Positions 25,757 through 35,071 of a stretch of 64,000 nucleotides of DNA are shown piece by piece. The translations under genes and the position numbers were made by a program. Each line of letters starts with the position of its first letter. The stretch's first letter is position 1. The notes below the pieces were generated by a model that ran no database searches, was not told the DNA's origin, and saw only the letters and a list, made by a program, of their open reading frames with translations. This DNA is from Paenibacillus sp. MAHUQ-63 (GTDB taxonomy: Bacteria > Bacillota > Bacilli > Paenibacillales > NBRC-103111), in NCBI RefSeq assembly GCF_028765165.1, contig NZ_JARADB010000001.1:1240001-1304000 (forward strand), written 5' to 3'.

Positions 25757-25783
25757 AACAACAAGCCCCAAGCGGGGCTTGTT
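25757..25783 (-). terminator. Terminator between sinR-like gene 2 and sinR
   Basis: AACAAGCCCC pairs with GGGGCTTGTT, then GTTTG on the minus strand. It ends the glmS-sinR2 unit and overlaps its stop codon. Confidence 0.75.
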
Positions 25784-26132
25784 AATCTGACTTGATCAGC
25801 TTCTCATTATGCCATTTCATAAATTCAATCAAAATTTTAAGCTCATGGAGTCGTCCCTTATCAATGCCGGATTGCTTCAGATCATCGATGAAATCCATCC
25901 ATTCTTGATCCAGCTGTCGGTCTGTCTCCGCATCAACGGTAATTTTCAATAACAGCTTGAGATCGACCATGAGGACCTCGGCAATTTTCTCCATCACATG
26001 AATGGATGGATTTTGCTTCAGATTTCTTTCAATATTGCTTAGATACGATTTGGAAATCCCCGTCCGTTCGGAGAGCTCGGACAATGTGTATCCCTTTTGC
26101 TTGCGGATACTTGAAATATTTTGACCAATCAT
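25782..26132 (-). CDS. Second SinR-like regulator
   Basis: A 116-residue SinR paralogue. The HTH IGQNISSIRKQKGYTLSELSERTGISKSYLSNIERN with NPSIHVMEKIAEVL keeps the SinR recognition helix (KSYLSNIERN), and LDQEWMDFIDDLKQSGIDKGRLHEL is a SinI/SinR-type dimerisation segment with an altered end. It may be an SlrR-like partner that forms mixed complexes, or a second repressor for the same boxes. The glmS stop lies 8 bases before the ATG at 26132, so it is translationally coupled to glmS and shares its SinR-boxed promoter. Confidence 0.88.
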   Translation of the reverse strand: MIGQNISSIRKQKGYTLSELSERTGISKSYLSNIERNLKQNPSIHVMEKIAEVLMVDLKLLLKITVDAETDRQLDQEWMDFIDDLKQSGIDKGRLHELKILIEFMKWHNEKLIKSD

Positions 26133-26140
26133 CGTTATCA

Positions 26141-27943
26141 TCACTCCACAGTGACACTTTTGGCAAGATTCCTTGGCTTGTCAACATCACATCCGCGATA
26201 CACGGCTGCGTAATACGCAATAAGCTGCAACGGAACGACGGCCACGAGCGGGGTCAGATGCTCATACACCGACGGCAGGACGATCTGGTCGTTCATCGCC
26301 TCCATGCCTTCCATGCTGATCATACAAACCTGGGCTCCGCGCGCCATAACCTCTTGCACATTGCTTCTGATATTTCCCTTAATATGAGCTTGTGTCAGCA
26401 GCGCTACGACAGGGGTCCCTTCTTCAATCAAAGCGATGGTCCCATGCTTCAATTCCCCGCCGGCAAAGCCTTCCGCCTGAATATATGAAATTTCCTTCAG
26501 CTTGAGCGCGCCTTCCAGACACGCGTAATAGTCAACGCCCCGGCCTATAAAGAAGCAGTTGCGTGACGTATTCAGATACTTCCATACGCTCTCTTCCATC
26601 ATCTCCTTCTTGTTAATCATAATTTCCATCGCATTAGCGGCAATACTGAGTTCGTGAATAGGGTTCACACCCGATACTCTTCCCTTACTGCGGGCACAAT
26701 CAAAGGCAAGCACCGCCAATACGGCAATTTGCGCGGTATAGGCTTTGGTCGATGCTACCGCAATCTCCGGTCCGGCATGTGTGAGCAGCGTGAAGTTCGC
26801 TTCACGGGATAACGTCGAACCAGGTACGTTCGTGATGGTCAAGGCTGGATAGCCCAATTGCTTGACAGCCACCAGTACCCCTCGGCTATCCGCCGTCTCC
26901 CCGCTCTGGGAAATAAAAATGAAGAGAGGCCGTTCCGACAGAATAGGGCGGTTGTACAGAAATTCGCTCGCAATGTGCGTCTCGACCGGGATGCCGGCAA
27001 TTCTCTCGATTAACTGTTTGCCGACCAGACCCGCATGATAACTGGTTCCGCAAGCAATGATATAGAGACGGTCCGCATCATTCAGGCTGGCGCGAATGTC
27101 ACGGTCAATCATCAACTCGCCGTCGGCATCCTGATATTTGGAAATGACTTTCCGAATAACGGCAGGCTGTTCATCGATTTCCTTTAACATGTAATGCGGG
27201 TAAGGCCCTTTCTCGATATCGCTGGCGTCCAGCTTCACTTGGAAAGGTCTCCGTCTAATGCTCTCCCCGTTCAAATTCTTGATCGTTAACGACGTTTGGC
27301 GGAGAATGACCATTTCTTCATCCATCAATTCAACGAACTGATGGGTGAGCTGCAGCATAGCCATGGCATCGCTGGCGACCACATGAAAGTCCGCTCCGAG
27401 ACCGATGAGCAGCGGACTCTTATTCTTCCCGACATAGATCGTGTCGGTATTCTGCGCATCGAGCAGCGCAACAGCATATGAACCTTTCAAACTCATAAGC
27501 AATTGCCGGAAAGCTTCCTCTGCTTGCAGCCCGTCCGCCACCAGCTTCTCCATCAACTGCACGATCACTTCCGTGTCCGTGTCACTTGCGAAGGGGACTC
27601 CCTGCAAATCGTGCTGCTTCAATTCTTCGAAGTTCTCAATCACGCCATTATGTACGATCGTGAAGCGGCCGCTGTTGCTTTGATGCGGATGCGCATTGCG
27701 TCGGCTCGGTTTGCCATGGGTCGCCCATCGGGTATGCCCGATGCCGATCGCTGCCGTTTCATTCTCATCGATTACTTCCCGAAGTGCCGAGATACGCCCT
27801 TGCTCTTTATATACGTGCACGCCTCTCTGGTTCATTACCGCAATTCCGGAGGAATCGTATCCTCTGTATTCCAACTTCTCCAATCCTCTGACCAGGATGT
27901 CCTTCGCGTCCTGATTACCGATATAACCTACAATTCCACACAC
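26141..27943 (-). CDS. glmS: Glutamine-fructose-6-phosphate aminotransferase
   Basis: A 600-residue enzyme making glucosamine-6-phosphate, entry to UDP-GlcNAc and hence to the amino sugars of wall and exopolysaccharide. N-terminal glutaminase (catalytic Cys2 in [37 protein letters not shown]), two SIS isomerase domains ([40 protein letters not shown]) and the end [16 protein letters not shown] start at 27943 behind AGAGGAGG. No room exists for the roughly 150-nt glmS ribozyme of housekeeping copies; instead a SinR-type box lies 26 bases upstream. Likely a matrix-dedicated copy. Confidence 0.95.
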   Translation of the reverse strand: MCGIVGYIGNQDAKDILVRGLEKLEYRGYDSSGIAVMNQRGVHVYKEQGRISALREVIDENETAAIGIGHTRWATHGKPSRRNAHPHQSNSGRFTIVHNGVIENFEELKQHDLQGVPFASDTDTEVIVQLMEKLVADGLQAEEAFRQLLMSLKGSYAVALLDAQNTDTIYVGKNKSPLLIGLGADFHVVASDAMAMLQLTHQFVELMDEEMVILRQTSLTIKNLNGESIRRRPFQVKLDASDIEKGPYPHYMLKEIDEQPAVIRKVISKYQDADGELMIDRDIRASLNDADRLYIIACGTSYHAGLVGKQLIERIAGIPVETHIASEFLYNRPILSERPLFIFISQSGETADSRGVLVAVKQLGYPALTITNVPGSTLSREANFTLLTHAGPEIAVASTKAYTAQIAVLAVLAFDCARSKGRVSGVNPIHELSIAANAMEIMINKKEMMEESVWKYLNTSRNCFFIGRGVDYYACLEGALKLKEISYIQAEGFAGGELKHGTIALIEEGTPVVALLTQAHIKGNIRSNVQEVMARGAQVCMISMEGMEAMNDQIVLPSVYEHLTPLVAVVPLQLIAYYAAVYRGCDVDKPRNLAKSVTVE

Positions 27944-27968
27944 GGTAAATCCTCCTCTAATGATTTAA

Positions 27969-27984
27969 ATTCTTAATAAAGAAC
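27969..27984 (-). promoter_or_regulatory. SinR-type box before glmS
   Basis: On the minus strand GTTCTTTATTAAGAAT, one mismatch from the palindrome. It sits between glmS (start 27943) and the divergent small gene at 28063, so it could act on both. Confidence 0.75.
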
Positions 27985-28062
27985 AATAAGGTAATAATTG
28001 GGTGTAGACCGCATACATTTGCTGCTTCGCTCATAAGTTTTTACAAAAGGAGGGATCTTGTC

Positions 28063-28251
28063 ATGTATCCACGTTCGACTCATATATGGAAGAAGACGCA
28101 GCGTACTTACCATAAGGTCATGCATGCATACAACTCTATCCTTTATAGGGACTGTCTTGACAATGAAATGAAAGTAGCTTTATTGGCTAAGATCGAGCAT
28201 CATAAACGGAAAATGTACGATGGAACCAAGTTTCGCATCATTAGGCACTAA
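28063..28251 (+). CDS. Small basic protein of unknown function
   Basis: A 62-residue, Lys/Arg/His-rich helical protein (RSTHIWKKTQRTYHKVMHAY, NEMKVALLAKIEHHKRKMYDG). AAAGGAGGG ends about 7 bases before the ATG, a strong ribosome binding site, which supports a real gene. Divergent from glmS across one SinR-type box and overlapping the epsN stop by 11 bp. I recognise no family; it could be nucleic-acid binding, judging only from charge. Confidence 0.7.
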   Translation: MYPRSTHIWKKTQRTYHKVMHAYNSILYRDCLDNEMKVALLAKIEHHKRKMYDGTKFRIIRH

Positions 28252-29410
28252 TGCCTCTGGCCTTCAAGACCAGCTTCTTGATACATTCGATAACCCTCAT
28301 CTGTTCGTCCTCCGTCATATTGGATCCGGAAGGCAGGCATAGTCCGCTTGCAAATAACTGTTCGGAGATATTCTCGTTATCGCTATGCGGATAATAGGCA
28401 ATTCCTTGGAACAGAGGCTGCAGATGAAGCGGTTTCCAAACGGGACGAGCTTCGATATTTTCTTCCGCCAAAGCCTCCAGCAGCTCCACGACCGTTACAC
28501 CGGCCTCCTGTTCATCCAGGGTTAGAGCCGTAAGCCAGCGGTTCGAGCGTGTTTCCTTCAGCTCCGGCATCATTCGGATGCCCGGAATTTGTGACAATTC
28601 TTGCTCGTATCGTGCCTGAATCGCTCTTCTGGCGCTAACCCGCTCATTCAGCACCTCCAGCTGGGCTCTTCCGATGCCGGCCAGCACATTGCTCATGCGA
28701 TAGTTGTAGCCCGTCTGGCTATGCTGGTAATGCAAAGCATAGTCGCGTGCCTGCGTAGCCAGGAAGCGCGCTTTATTCAAGCCCTCGACATCGTTGGACA
28801 CGAGCATCCCTCCGCCCGACGTCGAGATGATTTTATTGCCATTGAAAGAGTAAATGCCGTACTTGCCGAAGGAACCGCTCGCTTTCCCTTTGTATGTAGA
28901 GCCTAATGACTCTGCCGCATCCTCAATGACAGGGATGTTGAATGCATTGCACAGTGTCATGATCTCGTCCATTTTGGCGCTCTGGCCATATAGATGAACG
29001 ACGATAACCGCTTTCGGCAGCTTCCCTTCGCGCGCCACTTCGTACAATGCACGCTCCAGCGCTTGAGGCGACATGTTCCAAGTATCGGGCTCCGAATCGA
29101 TAAATACCGGCTTGGCTCCCTGATACACAATCGGGTTAGCGCTCGCCACGAAGGTGAGACTCGAGCAGAAGACGGTATCCCCGGCTTTCACCTCCAGCAG
29201 CTGCAGCGCCAAATGGATAGCCGCCGTCCCCGAACTGACCGCAGCCGCGTCGTTCAATCCGACATAGGCGGCGAGCTCTTTCTCGAATGCATCGACATGC
29301 GGACCTAACGGAGCTATCCAATTCGTATCGAATGCATTCTGAATATAGGCAAGTTCATTCCCGCTCATGTGCGGAGGGGATAGATATATTCTTTTGTTCG
29401 CGTTGAACAT
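28241..29410 (-). CDS. epsN: EpsN-type pyridoxal-phosphate sugar aminotransferase
   Basis: A 389-residue DegT/DnrJ/EryC1/StrS aminotransferase, very close to B. subtilis EpsN (RIYLSPPHMSGNE, FDTNWIAPLGPHVDAFE, SSGTAAIHLALQLLEV, FIDSEPDTWNMSPQALE, EDAAESLG). The PLP lysine is in FNGNKIISTSGGGMLV. It converts the UDP-4-keto sugar from EpsC into the 4-amino sugar that EpsM acetylates, leading to UDP-N,N'-diacetylbacillosamine. I prefer the ATG at 29410; the GTG at 29422 overlaps the AAGGA. Last gene of the long exopolysaccharide operon. Confidence 0.93.
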   Translation of the reverse strand: MFNANKRIYLSPPHMSGNELAYIQNAFDTNWIAPLGPHVDAFEKELAAYVGLNDAAAVSSGTAAIHLALQLLEVKAGDTVFCSSLTFVASANPIVYQGAKPVFIDSEPDTWNMSPQALERALYEVAREGKLPKAVIVVHLYGQSAKMDEIMTLCNAFNIPVIEDAAESLGSTYKGKASGSFGKYGIYSFNGNKIISTSGGGMLVSNDVEGLNKARFLATQARDYALHYQHSQTGYNYRMSNVLAGIGRAQLEVLNERVSARRAIQARYEQELSQIPGIRMMPELKETRSNRWLTALTLDEQEAGVTVVELLEALAEENIEARPVWKPLHLQPLFQGIAYYPHSDNENISEQLFASGLCLPSGSNMTEDEQMRVIECIKKLVLKARGISA

Positions 29411-29466
29411 GCTTGTCGCCACTTCCTTCTTGGTTATTTATGCACAAAAAAAGCGCCGATGCGCCG

Positions 29467-30105
29467 TTAAGCAAATTTCTGTTTGGCAATAATTCTTGCA
29501 GGTGTTCCCACAGCGGTTGCATAGGGCGGAATATCGCTGATCACTGCGGCACCCGCTCCGATCATAGCCCATTCACCGATGCGCTTCCCTGGAATGACCG
29601 TTACTCCCGCTCCGACCATAGTCCCCTCGTTCACGGTGACAGCACCGGTTAATGTCGCTCTCGGAGCAACATGAACATAATTTCCAATGCGATTATCGTG
29701 CTCAACGATAGCGCCTGAATTAATAATCACATGATCGCCGATGTATGTATCGGCGCTAACAATCGTATTCGCCATGATCACCGTTCCAACACCGATCGAA
29801 GCGCTTGGACTTATGATCGCAGTAGGGTGAACTAACGAACCATAGGACTCAGCAGGGAGGCCGAGCTTCTTCACGATGGACTTGCGAATCTCGTTATTTC
29901 CGATCGCGATCACGAATTTCAAGTCCGAGAATCGGCTTAATAGATGATGCGCGGAAGATGCCGGACCTTTGTGAATGCCTTCGCGAAGCATTAGCTCTTC
30001 ATACTTGTCGTCCAATATAGCCGTAACTTTCATGTCATTCCTGGCATGAATCAAATCTCTGACGACTTTGCTATGGCCGCCTTCACCGATAATGACCAGA
30101 TTCAA
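29467..30105 (-). CDS. epsM: EpsM-type UDP-amino-sugar acetyltransferase
   Basis: A 212-residue NeuD/PglD-family enzyme: N-terminal sugar-nucleotide Rossmann part (LVIIGEGGHSKVVRDLI) and a left-handed beta-helix with hexapeptide repeats (VHPTAIISPSASIGVGTVIMANTIVSADTYIGDHVIINSGAIVEHDNRIG). The catalytic His is in VEHDNRIGNYVHVAPRA. Acts after EpsN. Fifteen bases downstream of epsL; 56 bases separate it from epsN, with a small GC hairpin followed on the minus strand by seven Ts (29445-29464) that might attenuate epsN. Confidence 0.93.
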   Translation of the reverse strand: MNLVIIGEGGHSKVVRDLIHARNDMKVTAILDDKYEELMLREGIHKGPASSAHHLLSRFSDLKFVIAIGNNEIRKSIVKKLGLPAESYGSLVHPTAIISPSASIGVGTVIMANTIVSADTYIGDHVIINSGAIVEHDNRIGNYVHVAPRATLTGAVTVNEGTMVGAGVTVIPGKRIGEWAMIGAGAAVISDIPPYATAVGTPARIIAKQKFA

Positions 30106-30120
30106 CCTGCATCACAACTT

Positions 30121-30723
30121 TCATGAGAGATTGGAGCCCGAAAACTTCTCCATTGTCACGTGGTTACTATGACTAATGCCATCCGACTTGATAACCTTGA
30201 TAAAAGTTAACAGCAAAATTTTTAAATCCAACAGCATGCTCTGATTTTCCACGTACCAAACATCCAGCCTGAATTTCTCTTCCCAGGAAATGGCGTTTCG
30301 GCCGTTCACTTGTGCCCAGCCTGTAATGCCAGGCCGTACTTGGTGGCGTTTGGCTTGCTCCTCGGTGTAGAGCGGCAAATAATCCATCAGCAGCGGTCTT
30401 GGGCCTACCAAGCTCAAATCGCCTTTGATGACGTTGACCAACTGCAGCAATTCGTCCAGACTGTACTTCCGGAGAAGTTCCCCGAAAGGCGTCAACCGGA
30501 TGGAGTCCGGCAGCAAATTCCCTTCGCTGTCCCTCTCATCAGTCATAGACCGGAATTTATAAATATGTATAGGCTTCGCGTTCAGCCCGGGTCTTTGCTG
30601 TTTGAATACAATGGGCGAGCCCAGCTTGAATCTGACTAGTAGAGCAACAATCCCGATCACGGGAGATAAAAGCAGCAATAGCGTTATCGACACCAGCAAA
30701 TCGAAAAGTCGTTTCATTCGCAA
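30121..30723 (-). CDS. epsL: EpsL-type undecaprenyl-phosphate phosphoglycosyltransferase
   Basis: A 200-residue small monotopic phosphoglycosyltransferase that would start repeat-unit assembly by moving diacetylbacillosamine-1-phosphate to the lipid carrier. One N-terminal hydrophobic segment ([26 protein letters not shown]), then [58 protein letters not shown] (catalytic Asp-Glu in SLDELLQ) and [18 protein letters not shown]. The membrane-re-entrant helix and short size match EpsL/PglC. Confidence 0.94.
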   Translation of the reverse strand: MRMKRLFDLLVSITLLLLLSPVIGIVALLVRFKLGSPIVFKQQRPGLNAKPIHIYKFRSMTDERDSEGNLLPDSIRLTPFGELLRKYSLDELLQLVNVIKGDLSLVGPRPLLMDYLPLYTEEQAKRHQVRPGITGWAQVNGRNAISWEEKFRLDVWYVENQSMLLDLKILLLTFIKVIKSDGISHSNHVTMEKFSGSNLS

Positions 30724-30747
30724 TCATACTCCTGCAATCTTAATCTA

Positions 30748-30891
30748 TCATTTCACTAGCACAGTTAAAATTTGTTGCTTGATCTCTTCAATTAATTCTT
30801 TGACTTCCATGCTTTCTTTCTCCTGGCCAATTTTGTAAGCTTTCAATAGGATCTCTTTCATCTGCTCTTGGGTAAGACCCGATATATCCAT
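30748..30891 (-). CDS. 47-residue small protein inside the eps operon
   Basis: MDISGLTQEQMKEILLKAYK begins a fully helical, charged peptide that continues as VKELIEEIKQQILTVLVK. GAGG lies 9 bases before the ATG at 30891, and it fills the gap between galE and epsL on the same strand, 29 bases from galE and 24 from epsL. Codon pattern and placement argue for a real gene. It could form a coiled-coil dimer; I recognise no family. Confidence 0.65.
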   Translation of the reverse strand: MDISGLTQEQMKEILLKAYKIGQEKESMEVKELIEEIKQQILTVLVK

Positions 30892-30920
30892 ATCCGCTAC
30901 CTCGTATTAGGTATTTTCCT

Positions 30921-31958
30921 TTAATTGGCGTGTACGATTGGTGCCGCTTCTTGGTATCCGTGCGGGTTTCTCGATTGCCAATGCCAAGCGTCCCGGCACA
31001 TCTCTTCAATGCCCAACTCCGCGACCCATCCCAGCTCCCGCTGCGCTTTCGTGGCATCGGCGTAACAAACCCCGATATCGCCGGCTCTTCGTTCGGTCAC
31101 TCTGTAGGGGATGCGTTTCCCTGTTACGCCTTCGAATGCAGCGACCATTTCCATCACACTGTATCCGCGTCCTGTCCCCAGGTTGTAAGCTTCCACTCCC
31201 GTAGCAGCCATCACCTTCTCCAATGCCTTCAAATGACCGCGTGCCAGATCGACGACGTGAATATAATCCCTCACGCCCGTACCATCGGGCGTTGCATAAT
31301 CATTGCCGTAGATTTGCACTTCTTTCAATCTGCCCACGGCCACCTGTGTAATATAGGGCACAAGATTATTCGGCACACCGTTCGGGTCTTCGCCTAATCT
31401 GCCGCTGCTGTGAGCTCCAATCGGGTTGAAATAGCGCAGAAGCGCAATGCTCCATGATGGATCGGACACGTGCAGGTCCTGCATGATTTCTTCGATGATT
31501 TGTTTCGTTCGTCCGTAGGCGTTGGTTGCGCCTAACGGCGTATTCTCCGTAATCGGCACTCGTTCGGACAAGCCGTACACGGTAGCCGAGGAACTGAATA
31601 CGATTCGATGGACTCCGTATTGCTGCATGAGCTCACAGAGGATCAGCGTCCCCGTAATATTCGTATGGTAGTAACGAAGCGGCAAACGCACAGATTCGCC
31701 TACTGCTTTGAGCCCAGCAAAATGAATAACCGCTTCAATGCTGTGCTGCCTGAACACGTTCTCCAGATCAGTCCGATTCAGTAAATCCATCTGATAGAAC
31801 TGAAAATCTTTGCCGGTTAACTCCTTAACCCGCCGTAACGACTCCGCACTGCTGTTGCACAGATTGTCCACAACGACAATTTCATATCCCGCATTTAACA
31901 ATTCTACGCAGGTGTGGCTGCCGATATAACCGGCTCCGCCTGTTATGAGGATGGGCAT
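30921..31958 (-). CDS. galE: UDP-glucose 4-epimerase
   Basis: A 345-residue short-chain epimerase interconverting UDP-glucose and UDP-galactose. Motifs: ITGGAGYIGSHTCVEL (NAD), VIHFAGLKAVGESV, SSSATVYG and the catalytic NAYGRTKQ (Tyr-x3-Lys), DYIHVVDLARGH, YNLGTGRGYSV. GTGAGG lies 9 bases before the ATG at 31958. It provides UDP-Gal (or UDP-GalNAc) precursor within the eps operon, next to galU. Confidence 0.95.
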   Translation of the reverse strand: MPILITGGAGYIGSHTCVELLNAGYEIVVVDNLCNSSAESLRRVKELTGKDFQFYQMDLLNRTDLENVFRQHSIEAVIHFAGLKAVGESVRLPLRYYHTNITGTLILCELMQQYGVHRIVFSSSATVYGLSERVPITENTPLGATNAYGRTKQIIEEIMQDLHVSDPSWSIALLRYFNPIGAHSSGRLGEDPNGVPNNLVPYITQVAVGRLKEVQIYGNDYATPDGTGVRDYIHVVDLARGHLKALEKVMAATGVEAYNLGTGRGYSVMEMVAAFEGVTGKRIPYRVTERRAGDIGVCYADATKAQRELGWVAELGIEEMCRDAWHWQSRNPHGYQEAAPIVHAN

Positions 31959-31978
31959 ATTTTTAGACCTCACCTTGT

Positions 31979-33052
31979 TTAAAATTTCAAGTAGTCACTT
32001 TTATAAATGATATTTAGAGTCACTACGTTCTCAAAGTAGAAATAAATCAAGTAAAAACCCAGAATGGCGTAATACATGAACTTCTGTTCTCTTCGAACAA
32101 ATAGGCTGATGACCCAGGACATCAGAAGGACATTATACAGACCGAAATAGATTGTAAACCTTGCGAATATCCAGTTCTGTGTGGCAATGGCCATCACGAC
32201 GAAATTCAGCAGTGACATATTGACGACGTAGTCGCCGTACGGGAATATTTCTCTCAGCTTGTTTCTTCCTAGGTAGGCAAGTATCAACGGAATTGCGCCG
32301 ATGATTACCCTAATAATGCTAGCCCCGCCTTCTTGGAAATTCTGATACTCACTGTAATGCGTGTCCGCAATTGCTGAGAAGATGGCATCCGACAAAACGC
32401 TATAGCCCATGATCAGGACAACAGCCAAAGCCAAGAGAACAAACGTGGATGATGTCCAGGCCTTTCTTCTCACGATGAAATAGACCGGAATAAGGATCAA
32501 AGCACTGCCGTGGAATAAAGAAGCGAAGGCAACGATCAGGAAATACTTCTTCCAATTTCCTTCGAATAAAAACTTCGTAGCCGCAAAAACGATGGCAGAG
32601 GCCAAAAATTGTCTGACGCCGTTCATGGATACGATGTAAAGACCCGATGTGATGTATATATAGATACTTACTTCAAATAGTCTGGAATACTTGTAAAGCA
32701 CATAGACGATGAGTACATTGGTAACTAATGCCGTTAGGAATATCAATAACTGAGGATTCTCTGTGTAAGACTTCAAAATTTTTTGTAAGATTCCGAATCC
32801 TATATCTTTTTCAGACATAATTTGTACCCACGTAAAATCAGTGATCCTGTAAGTATACATATAAAAATAAGTATCGCCGATATTGTTACGCAGCCCCGCT
32901 ACCAAGGCGAACGTTGCCATCACGATGACCGTCAGCCATTTGTTAGGCTTAACCATCGGAGGTCCGGAGCCGATTGCCACAGGTTTAGCCAAATATCTTG
33001 AAAATAGGGAAGCGACATAGACGACAACCAAATTAGCCCACAAGATGGCCAT
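31979..33052 (-). CDS. epsG: EpsG-family polysaccharide polymerase
   Basis: A 357-residue integral membrane protein with about ten membrane segments and the EpsG pattern FALVAGLRNNIGDTYFYMYTY, SEKDIGFGILQKILKSY, MNGVRQFLASAIVFAATKF and FHGSALILIPVYF. EpsG proteins are Wzy-like polymerases joining repeat units on the outer side of the membrane. It is the only polymerase candidate in the window. Confidence 0.88.
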   Translation of the reverse strand: MAILWANLVVVYVASLFSRYLAKPVAIGSGPPMVKPNKWLTVIVMATFALVAGLRNNIGDTYFYMYTYRITDFTWVQIMSEKDIGFGILQKILKSYTENPQLLIFLTALVTNVLIVYVLYKYSRLFEVSIYIYITSGLYIVSMNGVRQFLASAIVFAATKFLFEGNWKKYFLIVAFASLFHGSALILIPVYFIVRRKAWTSSTFVLLALAVVLIMGYSVLSDAIFSAIADTHYSEYQNFQEGGASIIRVIIGAIPLILAYLGRNKLREIFPYGDYVVNMSLLNFVVMAIATQNWIFARFTIYFGLYNVLLMSWVISLFVRREQKFMYYAILGFYLIYFYFENVVTLNIIYKSDYLKF

Positions 33053-33072
33053 AAGTGATTTCCTTTCGTTGC

Positions 33073-33957
33073 TTACGAGATTCTTGTTTTCCGAATAACA
33101 TACCAGTAGAGCAGGAAACCGAATGGAATGGCGAGGAAGGTGAGCAGCTTCGCCGGCGTTTCCTCCATAAATCTGCGATTGCCGGAAGTCATGCTGGAGG
33201 ATACATAATGGATCGATTGTCTGAATTTGAACAGCGAGCCGGCAAACGGCAGCTTCATCAGCTCCTTACGGTAAAAAGCAAAACCTTTTGGGTTCCTGCG
33301 GTACTGCTTCAACATGTTCATGGAGGAACCGTCCGGTAAATATTCGACGCAGCACAGCACCTCATTCATCAGGAGCATTTCGTACTGTTGGTCCAGCATG
33401 TAATACTTGTAGGCCAAGCCTACATATTTCTCATTCTCGAAAATCGGATACGGATAGTTCCGGGTTAACTCCGTTCGATAGACAAGCTTCTTGTCTCCCG
33501 TAACACGATGCTTGTTATACAGTTGAAATAGAGTTGACGTCTTCAAATCTTCAGGCAGCCTTGTGCCGATAATGCGCCCATCGGTATAAGAATCCAGCCC
33601 AATGATGCCGCTGACTCGTTCATTCCCGTGTTTCTCCCAGAATGCGTTGATCTGTTCTACGGCACGATCCGGCATGTAATCGTCTGAATCGATACATACA
33701 TTCAATTCCGTATCGATAAGGCTGTAGGCCGTATTGTGGGCCCCATGCATACCTTGGTTGTCCTGCCGGTGATAACGTATTTCGATCTTGTTCTCGGCCA
33801 TCCAGCCGGCCACCAATTCCTCTGTCCGATCCGTCGAGCCATCGTCAATAATTAACCAGATGAAATCCTTGGATGTTTGTCTCTTCAGACTTTCATAACA
33901 TATATGAAGGCAATATGCTCTATTGTAAGTCGGAGTAAACACAGTAAGCTTCTTCAT
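33073..33957 (-). CDS. Family 2 glycosyltransferase
   Basis: A 294-residue GT-A enzyme adding a sugar to the lipid-linked repeat unit. Motifs: TVFTPTYNRAYCLHICYESL, LIIDDGSTDRTEELV, GMHGAHNTAYSLI and the metal-binding VCIDSDDYMPD. A C-terminal hydrophobic segment (LLTFLAIPFGFLLYWYVIRK) probably anchors it. Sits between epsF- and epsG-like genes, where B. subtilis has EpsH-type transferases, but I cannot assign orthology. Confidence 0.85.
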   Translation of the reverse strand: MKKLTVFTPTYNRAYCLHICYESLKRQTSKDFIWLIIDDGSTDRTEELVAGWMAENKIEIRYHRQDNQGMHGAHNTAYSLIDTELNVCIDSDDYMPDRAVEQINAFWEKHGNERVSGIIGLDSYTDGRIIGTRLPEDLKTSTLFQLYNKHRVTGDKKLVYRTELTRNYPYPIFENEKYVGLAYKYYMLDQQYEMLLMNEVLCCVEYLPDGSSMNMLKQYRRNPKGFAFYRKELMKLPFAGSLFKFRQSIHYVSSSMTSGNRRFMEETPAKLLTFLAIPFGFLLYWYVIRKTRIS

Positions 33958-33961
33958 ACGA

Positions 33962-35071
33962 TCACCTCAATATGCCTAGATAGAACCCCTCTGTCCAGCC
34001 AGCTGTATTCTTAATGTCATAACCTTTGTTGGATAAAGACATCTGCGGAATCTGTCTAGGTGAATTCTTCGTCATAACAGCCTTCATTCGGTCGACCCAT
34101 AACGACTTATCCCTCAAAGGCAGCCGTTCGACCAAGTGGATGCCCATATCCACTTCTTGGGTAATCTCATCCGAGATGAGGCACGGCAGTCCGGCTCCCT
34201 GCGCTTCAATGAGCGTTACAGGCAGGCCTTCGTGCAGAGAAGGAAAGACGAACATATCGAAAGCTTGAAGCAGTCGTGTAATGTCGCTGCGTACACCCAA
34301 GAACCTCACTTGATGCTGGAGATCCATCATCATCACTTTCTTCTCCATCTCCGCGCGAAGCGGACCGTCCCCCGCCAAGACCAACACCGTGTTCTTCTTT
34401 TCTTGATTCAGCTTTGCGAAGAGTTCAATGAGGAAGGCATGATTTTTCTGATGAGCGAATCGCCCGACATGCCCTACAACATAATGATCTAGAGGAAGGC
34501 TCAGCTCCTGCCTTACTTGCTCTCTAACCTCTAGGGAGAACGCAAACTTCTCGCTCTCAATCCCGTTCTTGAGGATCACCGCTTGATTCCCTCGGTTGGC
34601 GAACAACCATTGGGCCGCTTTATGGGAACATGCCAAAAAGTGCGTCGCACAAGAACGAATGAATGTCCCCGCAACCCACTTATAAGCCTTGGCCGCCATA
34701 CTGCCTTCACTGCTCGTATTATGACTATGCGCTATACGGATCGGAGCCCCCGCTTTCTTCGCGGAGCGCAAGACGAATCCGCTCATTTTATCCATATGCG
34801 CATGCACGACTTTGTAATGGGAATGAGCCGCGAAGAAATGATCAAGGGCTTGAATGTATTTCGCATGACCGACATCCGATACATACGGAATCCGATGAAT
34901 CACTCCACCCATCTCCGTAATCTCCGCATCGAAGACACCGGCTTTGCTGGTCAGGAAGTCGAACTGAACCTTGGTGCGGTCGATATTGCGGTATAAATTC
35001 ATGAGGAGCGTCTCCGCCCCGCCGCGATTCATATTGACCACTACGTGCAAAATTCTTATTGGATTGCCCAC
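33962..35071 (-). CDS. epsF: EpsF-type GT4 glycosyltransferase
   Basis: A 369-residue GT-B enzyme resembling EpsF: RILHVVVNMNRGGAETLLMNLYRNIDRTKVQFDFL at the start, GHVGRFAHQKNHAFLIELF at the linker, LAGDGPLRAEMEKK, and the donor-binding FPSLHEGLPVTLIEAQGAGLP (E-x7-E). Overlaps the epsD-like gene by 16 bp, so translation is coupled. Confidence 0.88.
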   Translation of the reverse strand: MGNPIRILHVVVNMNRGGAETLLMNLYRNIDRTKVQFDFLTSKAGVFDAEITEMGGVIHRIPYVSDVGHAKYIQALDHFFAAHSHYKVVHAHMDKMSGFVLRSAKKAGAPIRIAHSHNTSSEGSMAAKAYKWVAGTFIRSCATHFLACSHKAAQWLFANRGNQAVILKNGIESEKFAFSLEVREQVRQELSLPLDHYVVGHVGRFAHQKNHAFLIELFAKLNQEKKNTVLVLAGDGPLRAEMEKKVMMMDLQHQVRFLGVRSDITRLLQAFDMFVFPSLHEGLPVTLIEAQGAGLPCLISDEITQEVDMGIHLVERLPLRDKSLWVDRMKAVMTKNSPRQIPQMSLSNKGYDIKNTAGWTEGFYLGILR

